A stretch of DNA of 20,846 bases from Pseudomonadota bacterium (GTDB lineage: Bacteria > Pseudomonadota > Alphaproteobacteria > Rhizobiales > Xanthobacteraceae), in the NCBI GenBank assembly GCA_021779635.1, contig JAJYAH010000028.1:1-20846 (forward strand), written 5' to 3'. Within the stretch, counting starts at the first letter, position 1. Every line of letters starts with the position of its first letter. The notes below the pieces were generated by a model that had not been told where the DNA came from, ran no database searches, and saw only the letters and a program-made list of their open reading frames with translations. Below, one piece after another: positions 9,401-16,921 of this stretch. Both the position numbers and the translations under genes were made by a program.

Positions 9401-10538
9401 GCGCGAACAGCCCTCCATTATAAGGCGGGATGCCGAGCGCATCGTCGCCCTCCGAGATCGCCTTGAACACCGCCGTCAACTTCGGCCAAAACGTTGCGAT
9501 GGTTGAAGAGAAAACCTGCCCTTTGCTGAAACGATCGGCAATCTCTCCGCGCATGGTCGTAAGCGAATACGATTTGTAGGGCTCCTGGCTATCCGGAAGA
9601 AGCTCGCGGTCCTCGGCATAGACAACGAAAAGCAGGCGATACAGCAGAATGAGCGCGCTCTGGCGCACACTTTCGAGGTAGCCCGCATCGATGGAAGCTG
9701 GACGCGCGGTATCATGCTTGTGGATCGCAGCGACCACGCCCGGATAGAGATCGTGAAAGACGAGGTGGGACAGGTCGCGTGTAACGCGGGCTTCCCAATT
9801 TTTTCCTTCATCGCGAGCCAGATCATGGAACGTGCGCGGCCCGTCGACCGGCAGAAATGCCTGCCTGCCAAACATCAGTGCGAACAGCTTCAGAGAATGC
9901 AGCGGCGTCAGAAGTGGGTTCGCCCGTTCGACGAGATCAAGCTCGTGGCCAGGGAGCTCAAGCGCTTTCCCTAAATCGATCTCAAAAAAGTCCTCAGAGA
10001 CCGACAACGCGCCCTGAAAATAAAGCCGCCATTTGACGCCATTCGTCAGGATGCCAAGGCGGACTTTGCCGGATGTCTGGACATCCACCCGGCTGAGGTA
10101 TTGGAGCATCTGGTTTGAGGGAACGCCTTCTTCTGCCTCGCTCCGATCGGAACGATCAAGCGTTCGACCCCAGCGCTTGGCTTCGAGAATCGCAAGACCA
10201 TGCTGGTAGCGCTTCCAGTGGTCCTTTTCGGCCACGGCACGGTTCCGCGCGGCGGTGTCTTTAAATAGAACCGCGTCCGGTATTTGTTTGCGGCCCTTCG
10301 ATGAAAGGGTCTGTTGAACTTCGACTTCGCTCCACCCGAGGATTTCCAGCACCGGGTAGATGAGTGTCTTCTCAGTTTGCGCTTCATTCGGCTTGTTGAC
10401 AGCGAGCAAGCTTTGGACGCGCTCTGCCAGCTTGTGCTTGAGCTCTAGAACACTTGTCTCGGACAAATCTTGCCACGCGGAGCTACGCGTTATGCCCTCG
10501 AGTAAATAGTCGCGGGTGAAAAGATTGCCAGAAATCAA
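6408..10538 (-). CDS. Type IIG-like restriction-modification enzyme (nuclease fused to N6-adenine methyltransferase)
   Basis: A 1376-aa single chain. The N-terminus has a PD-(D/E)XK nuclease signature: NEAQTE (51-56), QIPDAVLF with D88, and AILEAKRW with E119 and K121. A helical linker leads to the methyltransferase with SGSYYTP, motif I DPAMGSGHFL (from D525, SAM binding) and motif IV NPPY (835-838, adenine-N6 type). Residues after about 950 hold the likely target-recognition region (GIKTGLNEAYI, FRPYLRGQDISRW), then a C-terminal helical segment. Length and order fit Eco57I/MmeI-like type IIG enzymes, which cut and methylate with one polypeptide; the recognition site cannot be read from sequence. 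The start is TTG at 10538 with AAGGG upstream and an N-terminus (NLFTRDYLLEGI) that looks native. It is not a BREX PglX: no other BREX genes are present and it has its own nuclease. Confidence 0.9.
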   Translation of the reverse strand: MISGNLFTRDYLLEGITRSSAWQDLSETSVLELKHKLAERVQSLLAVNKPNEAQTEKTLIYPVLEILGWSEVEVQQTLSSKGRKQIPDAVLFKDTAARNRAVAEKDHWKRYQHGLAILEAKRWGRTLDRSDRSEAEEGVPSNQMLQYLSRVDVQTSGKVRLGILTNGVKWRLYFQGALSVSEDFFEIDLGKALELPGHELDLVERANPLLTPLHSLKLFALMFGRQAFLPVDGPRTFHDLARDEGKNWEARVTRDLSHLVFHDLYPGVVAAIHKHDTARPASIDAGYLESVRQSALILLYRLLFVVYAEDRELLPDSQEPYKSYSLTTMRGEIADRFSKGQVFSSTIATFWPKLTAVFKAISEGDDALGIPPYNGGLFAQDGAPLLGRVQLPDAVIAHLIFKLSHREETPGTFRYINYRDLGVQQLGTIYERTLEYGLRYDAKAGAIVVDADDTARHESGSYYTPDSLVSLIIEKSVGPFVEERLATFKAEAAKLAKDKRPVESRLALLQGFDPALHILELRVCDPAMGSGHFLVNLVDWLADKALAAIAEAEQVVDWSDKPYRSPVVASIEQTRVDIIRQATLHQWPFVVEHLDDRHIVRRTVLKRCIYGVDKNPMAVELAKVALWLHTFTVGAPLSFLDHHLRCGNSLFGFWIREAMDRLTDRGGQLLINEPIQKAMAQAAAMQKLERVNDIDIAEVHQSKTLFDGIENETRPFNSFLKLLYALDWLKLDKADETATKSWLDGQFGDPFDLARGRLTLGPALENGGTAQSRDVLDQIPSPGRANALRFAGILRRARELIANEGFHNWQVAFPGVWTQWESEQLHGGFHAVIGNPPYVRQELIRSYKTALEEHYETFAGQADLYVYFYEQGLKLLRPGGRLSYVVTNKWMRADYAERLRGLFETKAWVEFVADFGHAKRFFPDADVFPSVLVLQRPGPGAPPENTVVCAMPRDDVPDKNLDQAVANPAYNFVLPRRHFARDGWVLDRPEGINLLNKIRERGAPLRAVLGADPLYGIKTGLNEAYIVDAATRERLIAEDPASAALFRPYLRGQDISRWSCPDTGLFMIVMKSSSDHPWPWAGAPDEEAAERLFEQTYPAIYRHLKSFEVIPDPRGGRPKGLRHREDQGRYWWELRPCGYYAAFDAPKTLYVDIAWTPSFLVDRRQRFTNNTCYFLPSAAPDVAASLNAPIGWWFAWRRAQHGKDEALRFFTSFMETYPVAPLGEVARTEVGELVEQASSLAEQIQVADQNIAEWLKVAFEFKALKPSLASASLLAGDQFLAAVRDALPKKRKLSAAEVAELKREFGATVDPAKRLRAEVFAAERRLSDLVNQAYGLTHEEVELMWRTAPPRMPFMPQGDTASATANARRSKKAAEG

Positions 10539-10844
10539 GTGAAAGCCCTTCGGTGTGTCAGGAGGCCGAGTTACGCGACGTTTGCGGTACCGTCGGACAG
10601 CAGCTGCAAGCAGAAGCGATTGTGCCGACAGGCCATTGATATCTCAAGCTGTTTTGTTACTGAAGAGCGGCTTGTCCCAAGCAAAGTAACGGCAGATCAG
10701 CTTCGAAGCTCGTTGTGGAACTGGACCTGTCTCGGATTCGGTGCCTGGTCCGTTCCCACCGGCCGGTCTTGATCTAACCTCGGTGCTGAAGCTGCTGCGC
10801 ATGATGGGACGGGCTAGCACGTCGCACGCTGATATCCACTTATT
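10539..10844. other. Gap between the two restriction systems
   Basis: 306 bases with no gene I can support. The end nearest 10540 should carry the promoter of the type IIG-like gene, though I see no strong -35/-10 pair. Short open frames on both strands lack ribosome sites and recognisable motifs. Confidence 0.45.
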
Positions 10845-11507
10845 TCAGGTAGGTCCATTGACACCTGCCATCGCGGCAAACGGCAGCAAGACGTGCCGAA
10901 CTTCAATCTGTGCGGAGACATCGCGTTCGTGATCGGTGCGAAAGCGTTCGATCGAGGGCGTGGCCTCGCCGTTTGTGATTCCACCGCGGGACTTCAAAGG
11001 AGTGGCCTGTGCTATGATAGCCGCCTGAACCTGCTGCAACGCAAAGGCCAAGTCTCCATCCATGACGTAGCCTAACATACAGCCAACCGGCAGGCCCTCG
11101 GCGTATTGCTCCGTTACAAAACGCATGAGGCCATCGTTTACATAAGGCGTCGCGAGCGAAGAGCGCCTGCCCTGGTGGATGGTATTTAAGCGCTTGCACT
11201 CATAGGGAAGATAGGTCTCCCGGTCAAAATCCAGCAAAACCGCCAAGTCAACAATGCCTTTGCTGTACTTGGCGCCCTGATCATTTGTCCCAAAAGGCTC
11301 GAACTGATATTCAATCCAATGGCAAAGGGTGCGAACCACGGGATCTTTCAAAAGCAAGTCGATGAGATTGGTCGTGATGTCGTCTTCTTCAGGCTGCCCA
11401 GGCAAGCGGGCCACACAGCTGTTCCAGACGTGCAATACGCGCTGGAGAATACGTTCATCGAGGCTTATGAACTGACGCTTCCAGCTTTGCGGATCGCCGA
11501 GCATCAT
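10845..11507 (-). CDS. Putative PD-(D/E)XK restriction endonuclease partnered with the upstream methyltransferase
   Basis: A 220-aa protein starting MMLGDPQSW. The ATG at 11507 overlaps the methyltransferase stop as ATGA, which fixes the start and implies translational coupling; an in-frame extension to 11600 would run inside the upstream gene. Residues 66-105 give a nuclease-like pattern: E66 in WIEYQFEP, D87 in KGIVDLAVLLD, and E103-C-K105 in YLPYECKRL, that is E, D and ExK on predicted strands. Helical segments flank it (DDITTNLIDLLLKD before, NDGLMRFVTEQYAEGLPVG after). Its position directly after an adenine methyltransferase that lacks its own nuclease motif makes it the natural cutting subunit. 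I do not recall a named family; the nuclease call rests on motif plus context. Confidence 0.65.
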   Translation of the reverse strand: MMLGDPQSWKRQFISLDERILQRVLHVWNSCVARLPGQPEEDDITTNLIDLLLKDPVVRTLCHWIEYQFEPFGTNDQGAKYSKGIVDLAVLLDFDRETYLPYECKRLNTIHQGRRSSLATPYVNDGLMRFVTEQYAEGLPVGCMLGYVMDGDLAFALQQVQAAIIAQATPLKSRGGITNGEATPSIERFRTDHERDVSAQIEVRHVLLPFAAMAGVNGPT

Positions 11508-14500
11508 ACAGCACGGCTCCGGCCCGGCCCGATATAGGCCACCGTTTCGAGATCGCTGGCGACCGCGTCCGCATCCGCAAGAGCCGTTGACTCCAGCCAA
11601 AAGCGCTTTTGCATCGGCTTGATCAAATAGAGATTGTTTTCGACGAACACGCGCAAGTCCGGCAACAGTTGGAAGTTGCCGTCGAGCGGGCGATGAATGT
11701 GTGCCGCAAGGCGCGCGATCGAACTCTGCAAGGACTCGGCTTTTTCTTCGACATAATTCCTTTTGGAAGAATCCAGGCTCAGGCGGAGCACGGCGAGATC
11801 GGCATTCGCCGCCTCAAGAGTGGCGTTCACCTCAACGCCTTCCTTCAGCCAGCCATCGAAGCGACCGATCAGCGTGCGCGCATAGCTTTCCCGATCATGC
11901 TGTGTCGGGGCTTTCCACAGCTGCGGATAGCTACCCTGATGCGGCTGCGTGGCCGGGATAATCTGCGTGACCGTATCCTCGATCAGCGTGATCTCGCCGT
12001 CCGAAAGACAGAAGTAGTCATAGGTGAGACGATCGATCGCGGCCAGTGTAGTGTCAGAGCCACCGGTCAGTTCAAAGGGCCTGCGCGCGCGCTCGACTTC
12101 GCGGTCAATCAATTTCACGAGCTCGGCGCTTGCCAGCTTCGCCTTCTCAGGTTCGGGCAAATCGTCAACATCAGGGAACGGCAGATTCAGAAGTTCTGCT
12201 TGCTGAACTTCGGGGCGCTCGGCACCAAAAGATGCCGTGCCGTGGAATGCGAACCAAAGCGCAACCCGGCTATTGAGGATCGCCGTCAGTACCTTGGCGC
12301 GATCTTCCTGCCCTGCGGGAACGGAAATGGCCTGAATGATATGCTGAAACGTCATGGCCTCTTCGGTGTAGGCCGCACGCAGGCGCCACTGCGTCGTTTC
12401 CACGCCGCGCGGGATAAGCACCCGCGTTCCCGAGAAACCGCGTTCGAAGCCCATGCGTCGAACCCGCCGTGAGCGCGCCGGCTTTAACTCCGTTACAGGC
12501 TGCGCCAATCGGCAGAATGCTTCGATGGGAAGGTCCGGCAACTGCCCGACGAACTTGCTCATATGGAACGATGAGGAAGCGCCCGACTCCGATCCGTGAA
12601 AGGGTTGATAGCCTTGGCCAATCACCCATTGGCCGTCCAAATCCATACCACGCCGTTTTAGGCCACCGAAATCCTTGATCAATGCCGCAAGGTTCGGAAG
12701 ACGAGACATGTAACTGAAGAGCTTCGCATCCGGCTCCCGCATCCACAGCCGATGTTTGAAAGCTAAACCGTCACGCTCCACCGTCGCCGAATTCAGCGTT
12801 AGCTTGTCGGTGCTGCTCAGCGTAATCATGCGCTTCAATTGCAGGTTCAAATCTGCCTTCGGAGCCCAATAGTCGAACTTATAAGGCACCTGCGGGCGGT
12901 CGTTGGCCCCAAAAATGATCAGGGCTGCGGGCCGGATAGCCCCATCGAACAACTGAAATCGCAGGTCCGCGAAGTTTATCACGCGAACAATTTTGCTTCC
13001 CGTGACAAGCCGTCGGCGCGCCTCCAAAGAGTTGGCGGCATGGTTGTGCAAGAATCCCATCGCCGGGAGAAGAAACGCTACGAGCCCTCCAGGACGGAGA
13101 TGCTTGAGCGACTTCCAGACGAAGGCCCACGCGTCCTCGCGGCTTGGCATCGGGGCATCGTTTTTCTCGGACCAACGAAGTGAAGCGCGTTCCGGCCCGC
13201 GCCGGCTTGTCCACGGAGGGTTGCCGATTAAAACCTCGAAGGTCGCAAGCTCCTTGTCAGGATCGACGAAGAAGTCACGGCGGACGAGCGTTTTGCCCCA
13301 GAGTTCAGGCAACAGCTTTCCGCGCTTGATCATCGCGCGAATATCCGGCGGTGATACTTCCTCCAAGAGAGCCACGTAGAGCGAGAAGACCGCCACACGC
13401 ACGGCACTGCCGTTCAGGTCCCAGCCATGCATGCGTTTGAGGATCGAAAGCAAGCTATCCCAGCGAATGGTGCGTGATTGCCGCCCCGTTCGCCAGTGCT
13501 CGCACAGGCGCTGGAATGATCGAACGAGAAAAACGCCGGAGCCGCACGCAGGATCGAGGAAGTGCCCTTTCTCCCGGGTCACCGCAGGCAGAACGTCCCA
13601 CAGTTGCGAGACAACGGTGTCAGCGAGAAACATGGGCGTGTAGTAGGCGCCTTGCGCTTTCCGCTCATCTTCCCGCTCACCCAAGAAGCGATCATAGACA
13701 GCGCTCACGAGTTCAATCGGAATGTAGCGGAAATCGTATCCCCAGAAACGGAACTGGCCTCCCTTGGCCATTTCTTCGCGTCCGCTGCGGAAACGCGCAA
13801 GCACGTCAAGATGCGCCTCTGTGACGGTCGGGGCCTTCGCCGCTGACTCGAACGAGCACGGCGCGACGAAAAGATCGCCATTGAAGTCATCGCGCAGCGT
13901 GGAAAACAACGTCTTGAGCAGCTTGACGTCGCGGGCTTCGAGCAAAGCAGAAAAGCTGCTGGCCTTCTTTCGCGTTGCACCTTCGAAGTATTCCGACGTG
14001 ATGATCTCGCGATCTTCGAGATACGCGATAAACATCGCCTGAATCAGAAGCGCCTGCGCCGCGTCGGTGTTGAGGTTTGCCTTGCAAAGCTCCTGATGCG
14101 AGGCATTGAGATTGCCCAGCAGCACCTCATCGATGCGTTCTTTGGAATCAAAGAACTCTGCATGCTCTCGCCACAGGCGGCCGGACTCGGCCCCGTAGAT
14201 GAGGTTGCTTATCTCCAACGCGTCCGTGGTGGCATCAAGCGCCACCACGAGGCAGCGCCGGTCAAAATCCTGTCCCCACTCGCGTTGCGGCAAACGTGCC
14301 AATGAGAAGGCCCGCAGCGTATCCTGCGTTATCACAAGCAGCAGGCTGGCGAGCCCCTGATTCCAGAGCGCGCCATGAATATCGACCACGCGCGTTGCGT
14401 CGTATTCCTCGACTTGAAGCATGGCGATCGTCGGAACGCCCTGAACGCAGAGCACCCCCGAGAGGCCAAGGTCATCGAGCGCCGATCGGATCGCCACTGC

Positions 14501-14611
14501 GTGCGGTGTATCGAGGACGGCACCCGACGTCTCGTAGAACTCCGGCGATTGCCGCGTGGCTAAGCCAAGCCGCGCCTTCCACGGGTCGGAAATGACTTGA
14601 GCGCGCGTCAC
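11504..14611 (-). CDS. Class I SAM-dependent N6-adenine DNA methyltransferase (1035 aa)
   Basis: The protein carries AQGAYYTP, motif I FLDPACGSG (from D353, SAM binding) and motif IV IGNPPW (N464-W467, amino-methyltransferase catalytic motif, DPPY/NPPY class). About 330 residues precede motif I, including a helical QALLIQAMFIAYLEDREI segment, but I find no PD-(D/E)XK triad there, unlike the 1376-aa enzyme downstream. Residues after about 600 would hold target recognition, and the C-terminus is helical. The start is GTG at 14611, overlapping the regulator's stop as GTGA; its own stop overlaps the next gene as ATGA. This three-gene overlap marks a tight operon: regulator, methyltransferase, putative nuclease. 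Proteins of this size with NPPW/NPPY often belong to type II/IIG-like systems; the recognised sequence is unknown. Confidence 0.88.
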   Translation of the reverse strand: MTRAQVISDPWKARLGLATRQSPEFYETSGAVLDTPHAVAIRSALDDLGLSGVLCVQGVPTIAMLQVEEYDATRVVDIHGALWNQGLASLLLVITQDTLRAFSLARLPQREWGQDFDRRCLVVALDATTDALEISNLIYGAESGRLWREHAEFFDSKERIDEVLLGNLNASHQELCKANLNTDAAQALLIQAMFIAYLEDREIITSEYFEGATRKKASSFSALLEARDVKLLKTLFSTLRDDFNGDLFVAPCSFESAAKAPTVTEAHLDVLARFRSGREEMAKGGQFRFWGYDFRYIPIELVSAVYDRFLGEREDERKAQGAYYTPMFLADTVVSQLWDVLPAVTREKGHFLDPACGSGVFLVRSFQRLCEHWRTGRQSRTIRWDSLLSILKRMHGWDLNGSAVRVAVFSLYVALLEEVSPPDIRAMIKRGKLLPELWGKTLVRRDFFVDPDKELATFEVLIGNPPWTSRRGPERASLRWSEKNDAPMPSREDAWAFVWKSLKHLRPGGLVAFLLPAMGFLHNHAANSLEARRRLVTGSKIVRVINFADLRFQLFDGAIRPAALIIFGANDRPQVPYKFDYWAPKADLNLQLKRMITLSSTDKLTLNSATVERDGLAFKHRLWMREPDAKLFSYMSRLPNLAALIKDFGGLKRRGMDLDGQWVIGQGYQPFHGSESGASSSFHMSKFVGQLPDLPIEAFCRLAQPVTELKPARSRRVRRMGFERGFSGTRVLIPRGVETTQWRLRAAYTEEAMTFQHIIQAISVPAGQEDRAKVLTAILNSRVALWFAFHGTASFGAERPEVQQAELLNLPFPDVDDLPEPEKAKLASAELVKLIDREVERARRPFELTGGSDTTLAAIDRLTYDYFCLSDGEITLIEDTVTQIIPATQPHQGSYPQLWKAPTQHDRESYARTLIGRFDGWLKEGVEVNATLEAANADLAVLRLSLDSSKRNYVEEKAESLQSSIARLAAHIHRPLDGNFQLLPDLRVFVENNLYLIKPMQKRFWLESTALADADAVASDLETVAYIGPGRSRAV

Positions 14612-15084
14612 GACGAACGCCTCGCGGCACGGGGCGCTTCCCGGAATTCAATCGGCGGAAACTGAAACTGACGCTGATCGGAAACAGGAAGAAGCCGGTG
14701 CAGTTCGCTTCCGAGCTCGATCATCAGCGGCGACATCGGGCAGATGATGATCGGCTTGGCACGTGCGCTTTCCCCGCCGTGCCGCGCCAGGTGGCATGTC
14801 TGGCCCACTGGATCGATCACGACATCGCGATCGGCAAGCTTGGCCCACGGAACGCCATTGCAGAGACGGACGAGATCCACCGACAAGCTGCTTAAATGCC
14901 CGGTCCGAATGCCGAAGGTCTCGGTAAGGCACCGAAGCACGCGTGCGGCAACGAGATCCCCGACACTGAACGCCGGGACATAGCCTTGGCGATCCGAGAA
15001 CGGCGGCAGCACGCGCTTCCAGTGGCGATACGTCTCCACCGAAATCCCAACGGTCTCCCGTAACTGACCAGCCGTGAACTGCAC
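14608..15084 (-). CDS. MerR-like helix-turn-helix regulator of the restriction operon
   Basis: A 158-aa protein with an N-terminal MerR-type winged-helix region (about residues 1-60): FTAGQLRETVGISVETYRHW, then VLPPFSDRQGYVPAFSVGDLVAARVLRCL. The W, P and Y placement is that of MerR-like DNA-binding heads, but the usual long dimerising coiled coil is absent; the C-terminal part is short and proline-rich. The start is GTG at 15084, the only start before an in-frame upstream stop. Its stop overlaps the methyltransferase start (GTGA). A palindrome between the -35 and -10 of its own promoter is the expected MerR binding site, so autoregulation of the operon, like controller proteins of other restriction systems, is likely but inferred. 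Confidence 0.72.
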   Translation of the reverse strand: MQFTAGQLRETVGISVETYRHWKRVLPPFSDRQGYVPAFSVGDLVAARVLRCLTETFGIRTGHLSSLSVDLVRLCNGVPWAKLADRDVVIDPVGQTCHLARHGGESARAKPIIICPMSPLMIELGSELHRLLPVSDQRQFQFPPIEFREAPRAARRSS

Positions 15085-15091
15085 CGTTTGC

Positions 15092-15113
15092 TACCCCAAG
15101 GAATCATGGGGTA
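15092..15113. promoter_or_regulatory. Inverted repeat in the leader of the restriction operon
   Basis: TACCCCA (15092-15098) and TGGGGTA (15107-15113) form a perfect 7-bp inverted repeat with an 8-base spacer, ending 8 bases before the regulator's GTG. The right arm also makes a second palindrome, GGGGTAAACCCC (15108-15119). This could be an operator or an mRNA hairpin that hides the GGGG ribosome site. Confidence 0.5.
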
Positions 15114-15127
15114 AACCCCCAAATAAA

Positions 15128-15156
15128 ACCTTACGGGCATGGACGCCCGAGGTCAA
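15128..15156 (-). promoter_or_regulatory. Promoter of the MerR-methylase-nuclease operon with palindromic spacer
   Basis: On the minus strand TTGACC (15156-15151) and TAAGGT (15133-15128) are 17 bases apart. The spacer is almost entirely filled by the palindrome CGGGC-N6-GCCCG (15134-15149). MerR-family proteins bind palindromes located exactly there. The promoter and palindrome are seen; regulation by the adjacent gene is inference. Confidence 0.6.
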
Positions 15157-15163
15157 CAATTTC

Positions 15164-15178
15164 GTTCTATTTTTGTTC
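15164..15178 (+). promoter_or_regulatory. Second LexA-type box, GTTC-N7-GTTC
   Basis: GTTCTATTTTTGTTC is an exact GTTC-N7-GTTC match, 7 bases upstream of the -35 of the restriction operon and in an AT-rich stretch that could also promote rightward transcription. About 0.6 such matches are expected by chance in a window this size, so this site is less secure than the one at 4845. Confidence 0.45.
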
Positions 15179-15278
15179 TTTCAAAACTCAAACAATATCA
15201 ATATGTTGATCGAATCCGTCCCCAAACTGTCGAAAGAGCCGCGGTACTGTGGCCCCTGTGCCAGCCTTCCTGCCTTAG

Positions 15279-15471
15279 AGTTCACCCCCAGGAGCGTTCC
15301 ACCACGACAAGAAATTCGTGTTCGACGGCGTATTCGACAGCAAGGATCTGTTGGCCGTTTTCAGCAACGACTTTTACGTGCTGGAGCGGAATGCGCGGCC
15401 TGAAAGCGACCGCAAAAACCGAACTATTCGCCGCGATCGAGGAATGGGACGGCAATCGCACCCTGGAATAG
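15279..15471 (+). pseudogene. Frameshifted C-terminal remnant of an unknown gene
   Basis: One frame reads FHHDKKFVFDGVFDSKDLLA, continuing through AVFSNDFYVLERNARPESD. After a run of five A's (15414-15418) the sense continues in the next frame as KTELFAAIEEWDGNRTLE and stops at 15471. Removing one A joins them into a single coding-like segment of about 64 residues. There is no credible start; an in-frame TAG lies just upstream at 15276. I do not recognise the family. It is probably the tail of a gene deleted when the neighbouring restriction operon or another insertion arrived. Confidence 0.45.
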
Positions 15472-15512
15472 GACCATGACAAGGTCAATTGAGCACGCTG
15501 ATGTCTAACGAC

Positions 15513-16242
15513 CTAGTAATCCGGTGGAGACAGCATCTTTGACCGGATCACAGGGACGGTCGGTTTCGGACCCATCTGCTCGACGACCGCGCGGACCGCT
15601 TCAACGTAGTAGGATGCGGCTGACGGCGCGACGTAGATCGCAACGACCAGCTTCTCGATGTCACACTCGATCAACTCGCCTTTGCCGAAGTTTTTGAGCA
15701 GGACGTTCGCTCGAAGCTCGCGCTCGTGCTGAAACTCCATGCGCTTGATGAACGACGCGTAGTGTCGGTGGCCCTTTTCTATGGGATCGTTGTCGAAATC
15801 CATATAGCGCACGTCGTCAAGGTTGATGTCTTCCCGGCCAAACGCGCTCTTTAGTCGTTCCTCGGTGGACTCGATCGCGGCGCAATTCCCATAGAGTTGC
15901 CACATCGCTGCGGACTCGTGCTCGTTCTTATGCCAACAATTCACCCCGAAACGGATAGCGACATCCTTGAGCATTGCCGGTGCATTCAGTTTTTGCTCAG
16001 CCTCCACCACCGCAGCGTCAAGCATGCTCGGGTCACGGCCAGGAAAACGCGCCACTATCTGATCTCGGGCATTTTTTAACTGATCCACATAGTTGGCGGC
16101 GATTTCCTCATGGGCCTTCACGTGGCTGCGAGGCATGTAGCCCTCGAAGGGGTCATTCAATTCGCTCGGTGGAGCGAAATAAAGCCTTGGTTGACAACAT
16201 GCTCACCAACTTTGCGAGGTCGAGATACCTCCATATCCGCAT
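15513..16242 (-). pseudogene. DUF2971 family gene broken by a frameshift near its 5' end
   Basis: Read from ATG 16242 the product begins MRIWRYLDLAKLVSMLSTKA and soon reaches a stop. In the adjacent frame the family sequence resumes as FAPPSELNDPFEGYMPRSH and runs to 15513. The switch lies at 16176-16182, where the T-run (TTATTTCGC on the minus strand) appears to have lost two bases. The longer frame has DUF2971 hallmarks: NDPFEG, NCWHKNEHESAAMWQLYG, AIESTEERLKSAF. A TTG at 16160 could start a shortened protein but would remove the conserved N-terminal strand. The function of DUF2971 is not established; a second, intact member lies at 17324-18019. A sequencing error is possible. Confidence 0.72.
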
Positions 16243-16921
16243 CTTGGCATCCCGCTAGACGTAGTGAACCTTCGGCTCTTCGATCCCACAGCCGGCCAAC
16301 ACAAGCATGAGATACACCCGCGCGCCTACCGCGTCATTATGCTTCTCACTGCCGAATTCGAGGAGTTGCGTGAGCAAAATGCTCGCTGCCGGCGTGTGGA
16401 AATTTCGCGGTGCCGTTCTGGAAATAACGAGTTGCGGCGCGTAGGGACTTCGATCGGCTTTTTATACAACTCGCAATCGATCTCGGCGCGCAGCAGCGCA
16501 ATGTCGAGCATGGCGACGTTTTTGGCTTGTCTTGATCACGTCTTCGTCCTTGGACCTTCTGACGCACCTCGACAAGGCGGTCGGACGCGCGGCTCACGTT
16601 GAGGCGTTCATCGAGGCCACTGTGATCGGCCCCAGCGAGCGCTTGTCGGCGAACCTTGCTCGCGAACGTGGCGAGAGAGACCGCGATTGAAGCGCTTCTC
16701 AAGCACCTTCTGCAGGCCGGAATGCTGATGAGCGGTTCTGCGGCGCGGACGTCTCGTATCGCCCCCACCTCATTTACTCCTCATCCGGCGGCAGGATCCG
16801 CATTGGCGCATTGTAATACATTGATTTAACGAAGAAAAATTGCCATTGCCAGAACCGCTCAATTCGTTCATATTAGCTCAATTAGTGCAAAACTGCACAA
16901 CAAGCGCGAAAAGGAGCGATC
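16243..16921. other. Degenerate stretch without an intact gene
   Basis: About 680 bases holding overlapping short frames but no intact gene. The only convincing coding-like material is the broken segment at 16511-16829. AT-rich sequence at 16810-16910 probably contains the promoter of the gene starting at 16922. Confidence 0.45.
16511..16829 (+). pseudogene. Frame-broken gene remnant, unknown family
   Basis: One frame reads LLTHLDKAVGRAAHVEAFIE, then ATVIGPSERLSANLARERGE, before a stop at 16690. From 16683 the adjacent frame continues with AIEALLKHLLQAGMLMSGSA and stops at 16829. The two together look like the helical C-terminal part of one protein with a frameshift at about 16683-16688. No start codon or ribosome site was found upstream. 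I do not recognise the family with confidence. Confidence 0.4.

Noticed and set aside
11609..12472. A 287-aa plus-strand open frame
   Set aside because: It is antisense to the 1035-aa methyltransferase and has no recognisable features or ribosome site.
5101..15084. BREX or DISARM system
   Set aside because: Only methyltransferases are shared with those systems. There is no PglZ, BrxL, DrmA, DrmB or helicase gene in the window.
16170..16190. Programmed frameshift in the DUF2971 gene
   Set aside because: There is no slippery heptamer or downstream stimulator evident, and the change is best explained by loss of two T's.
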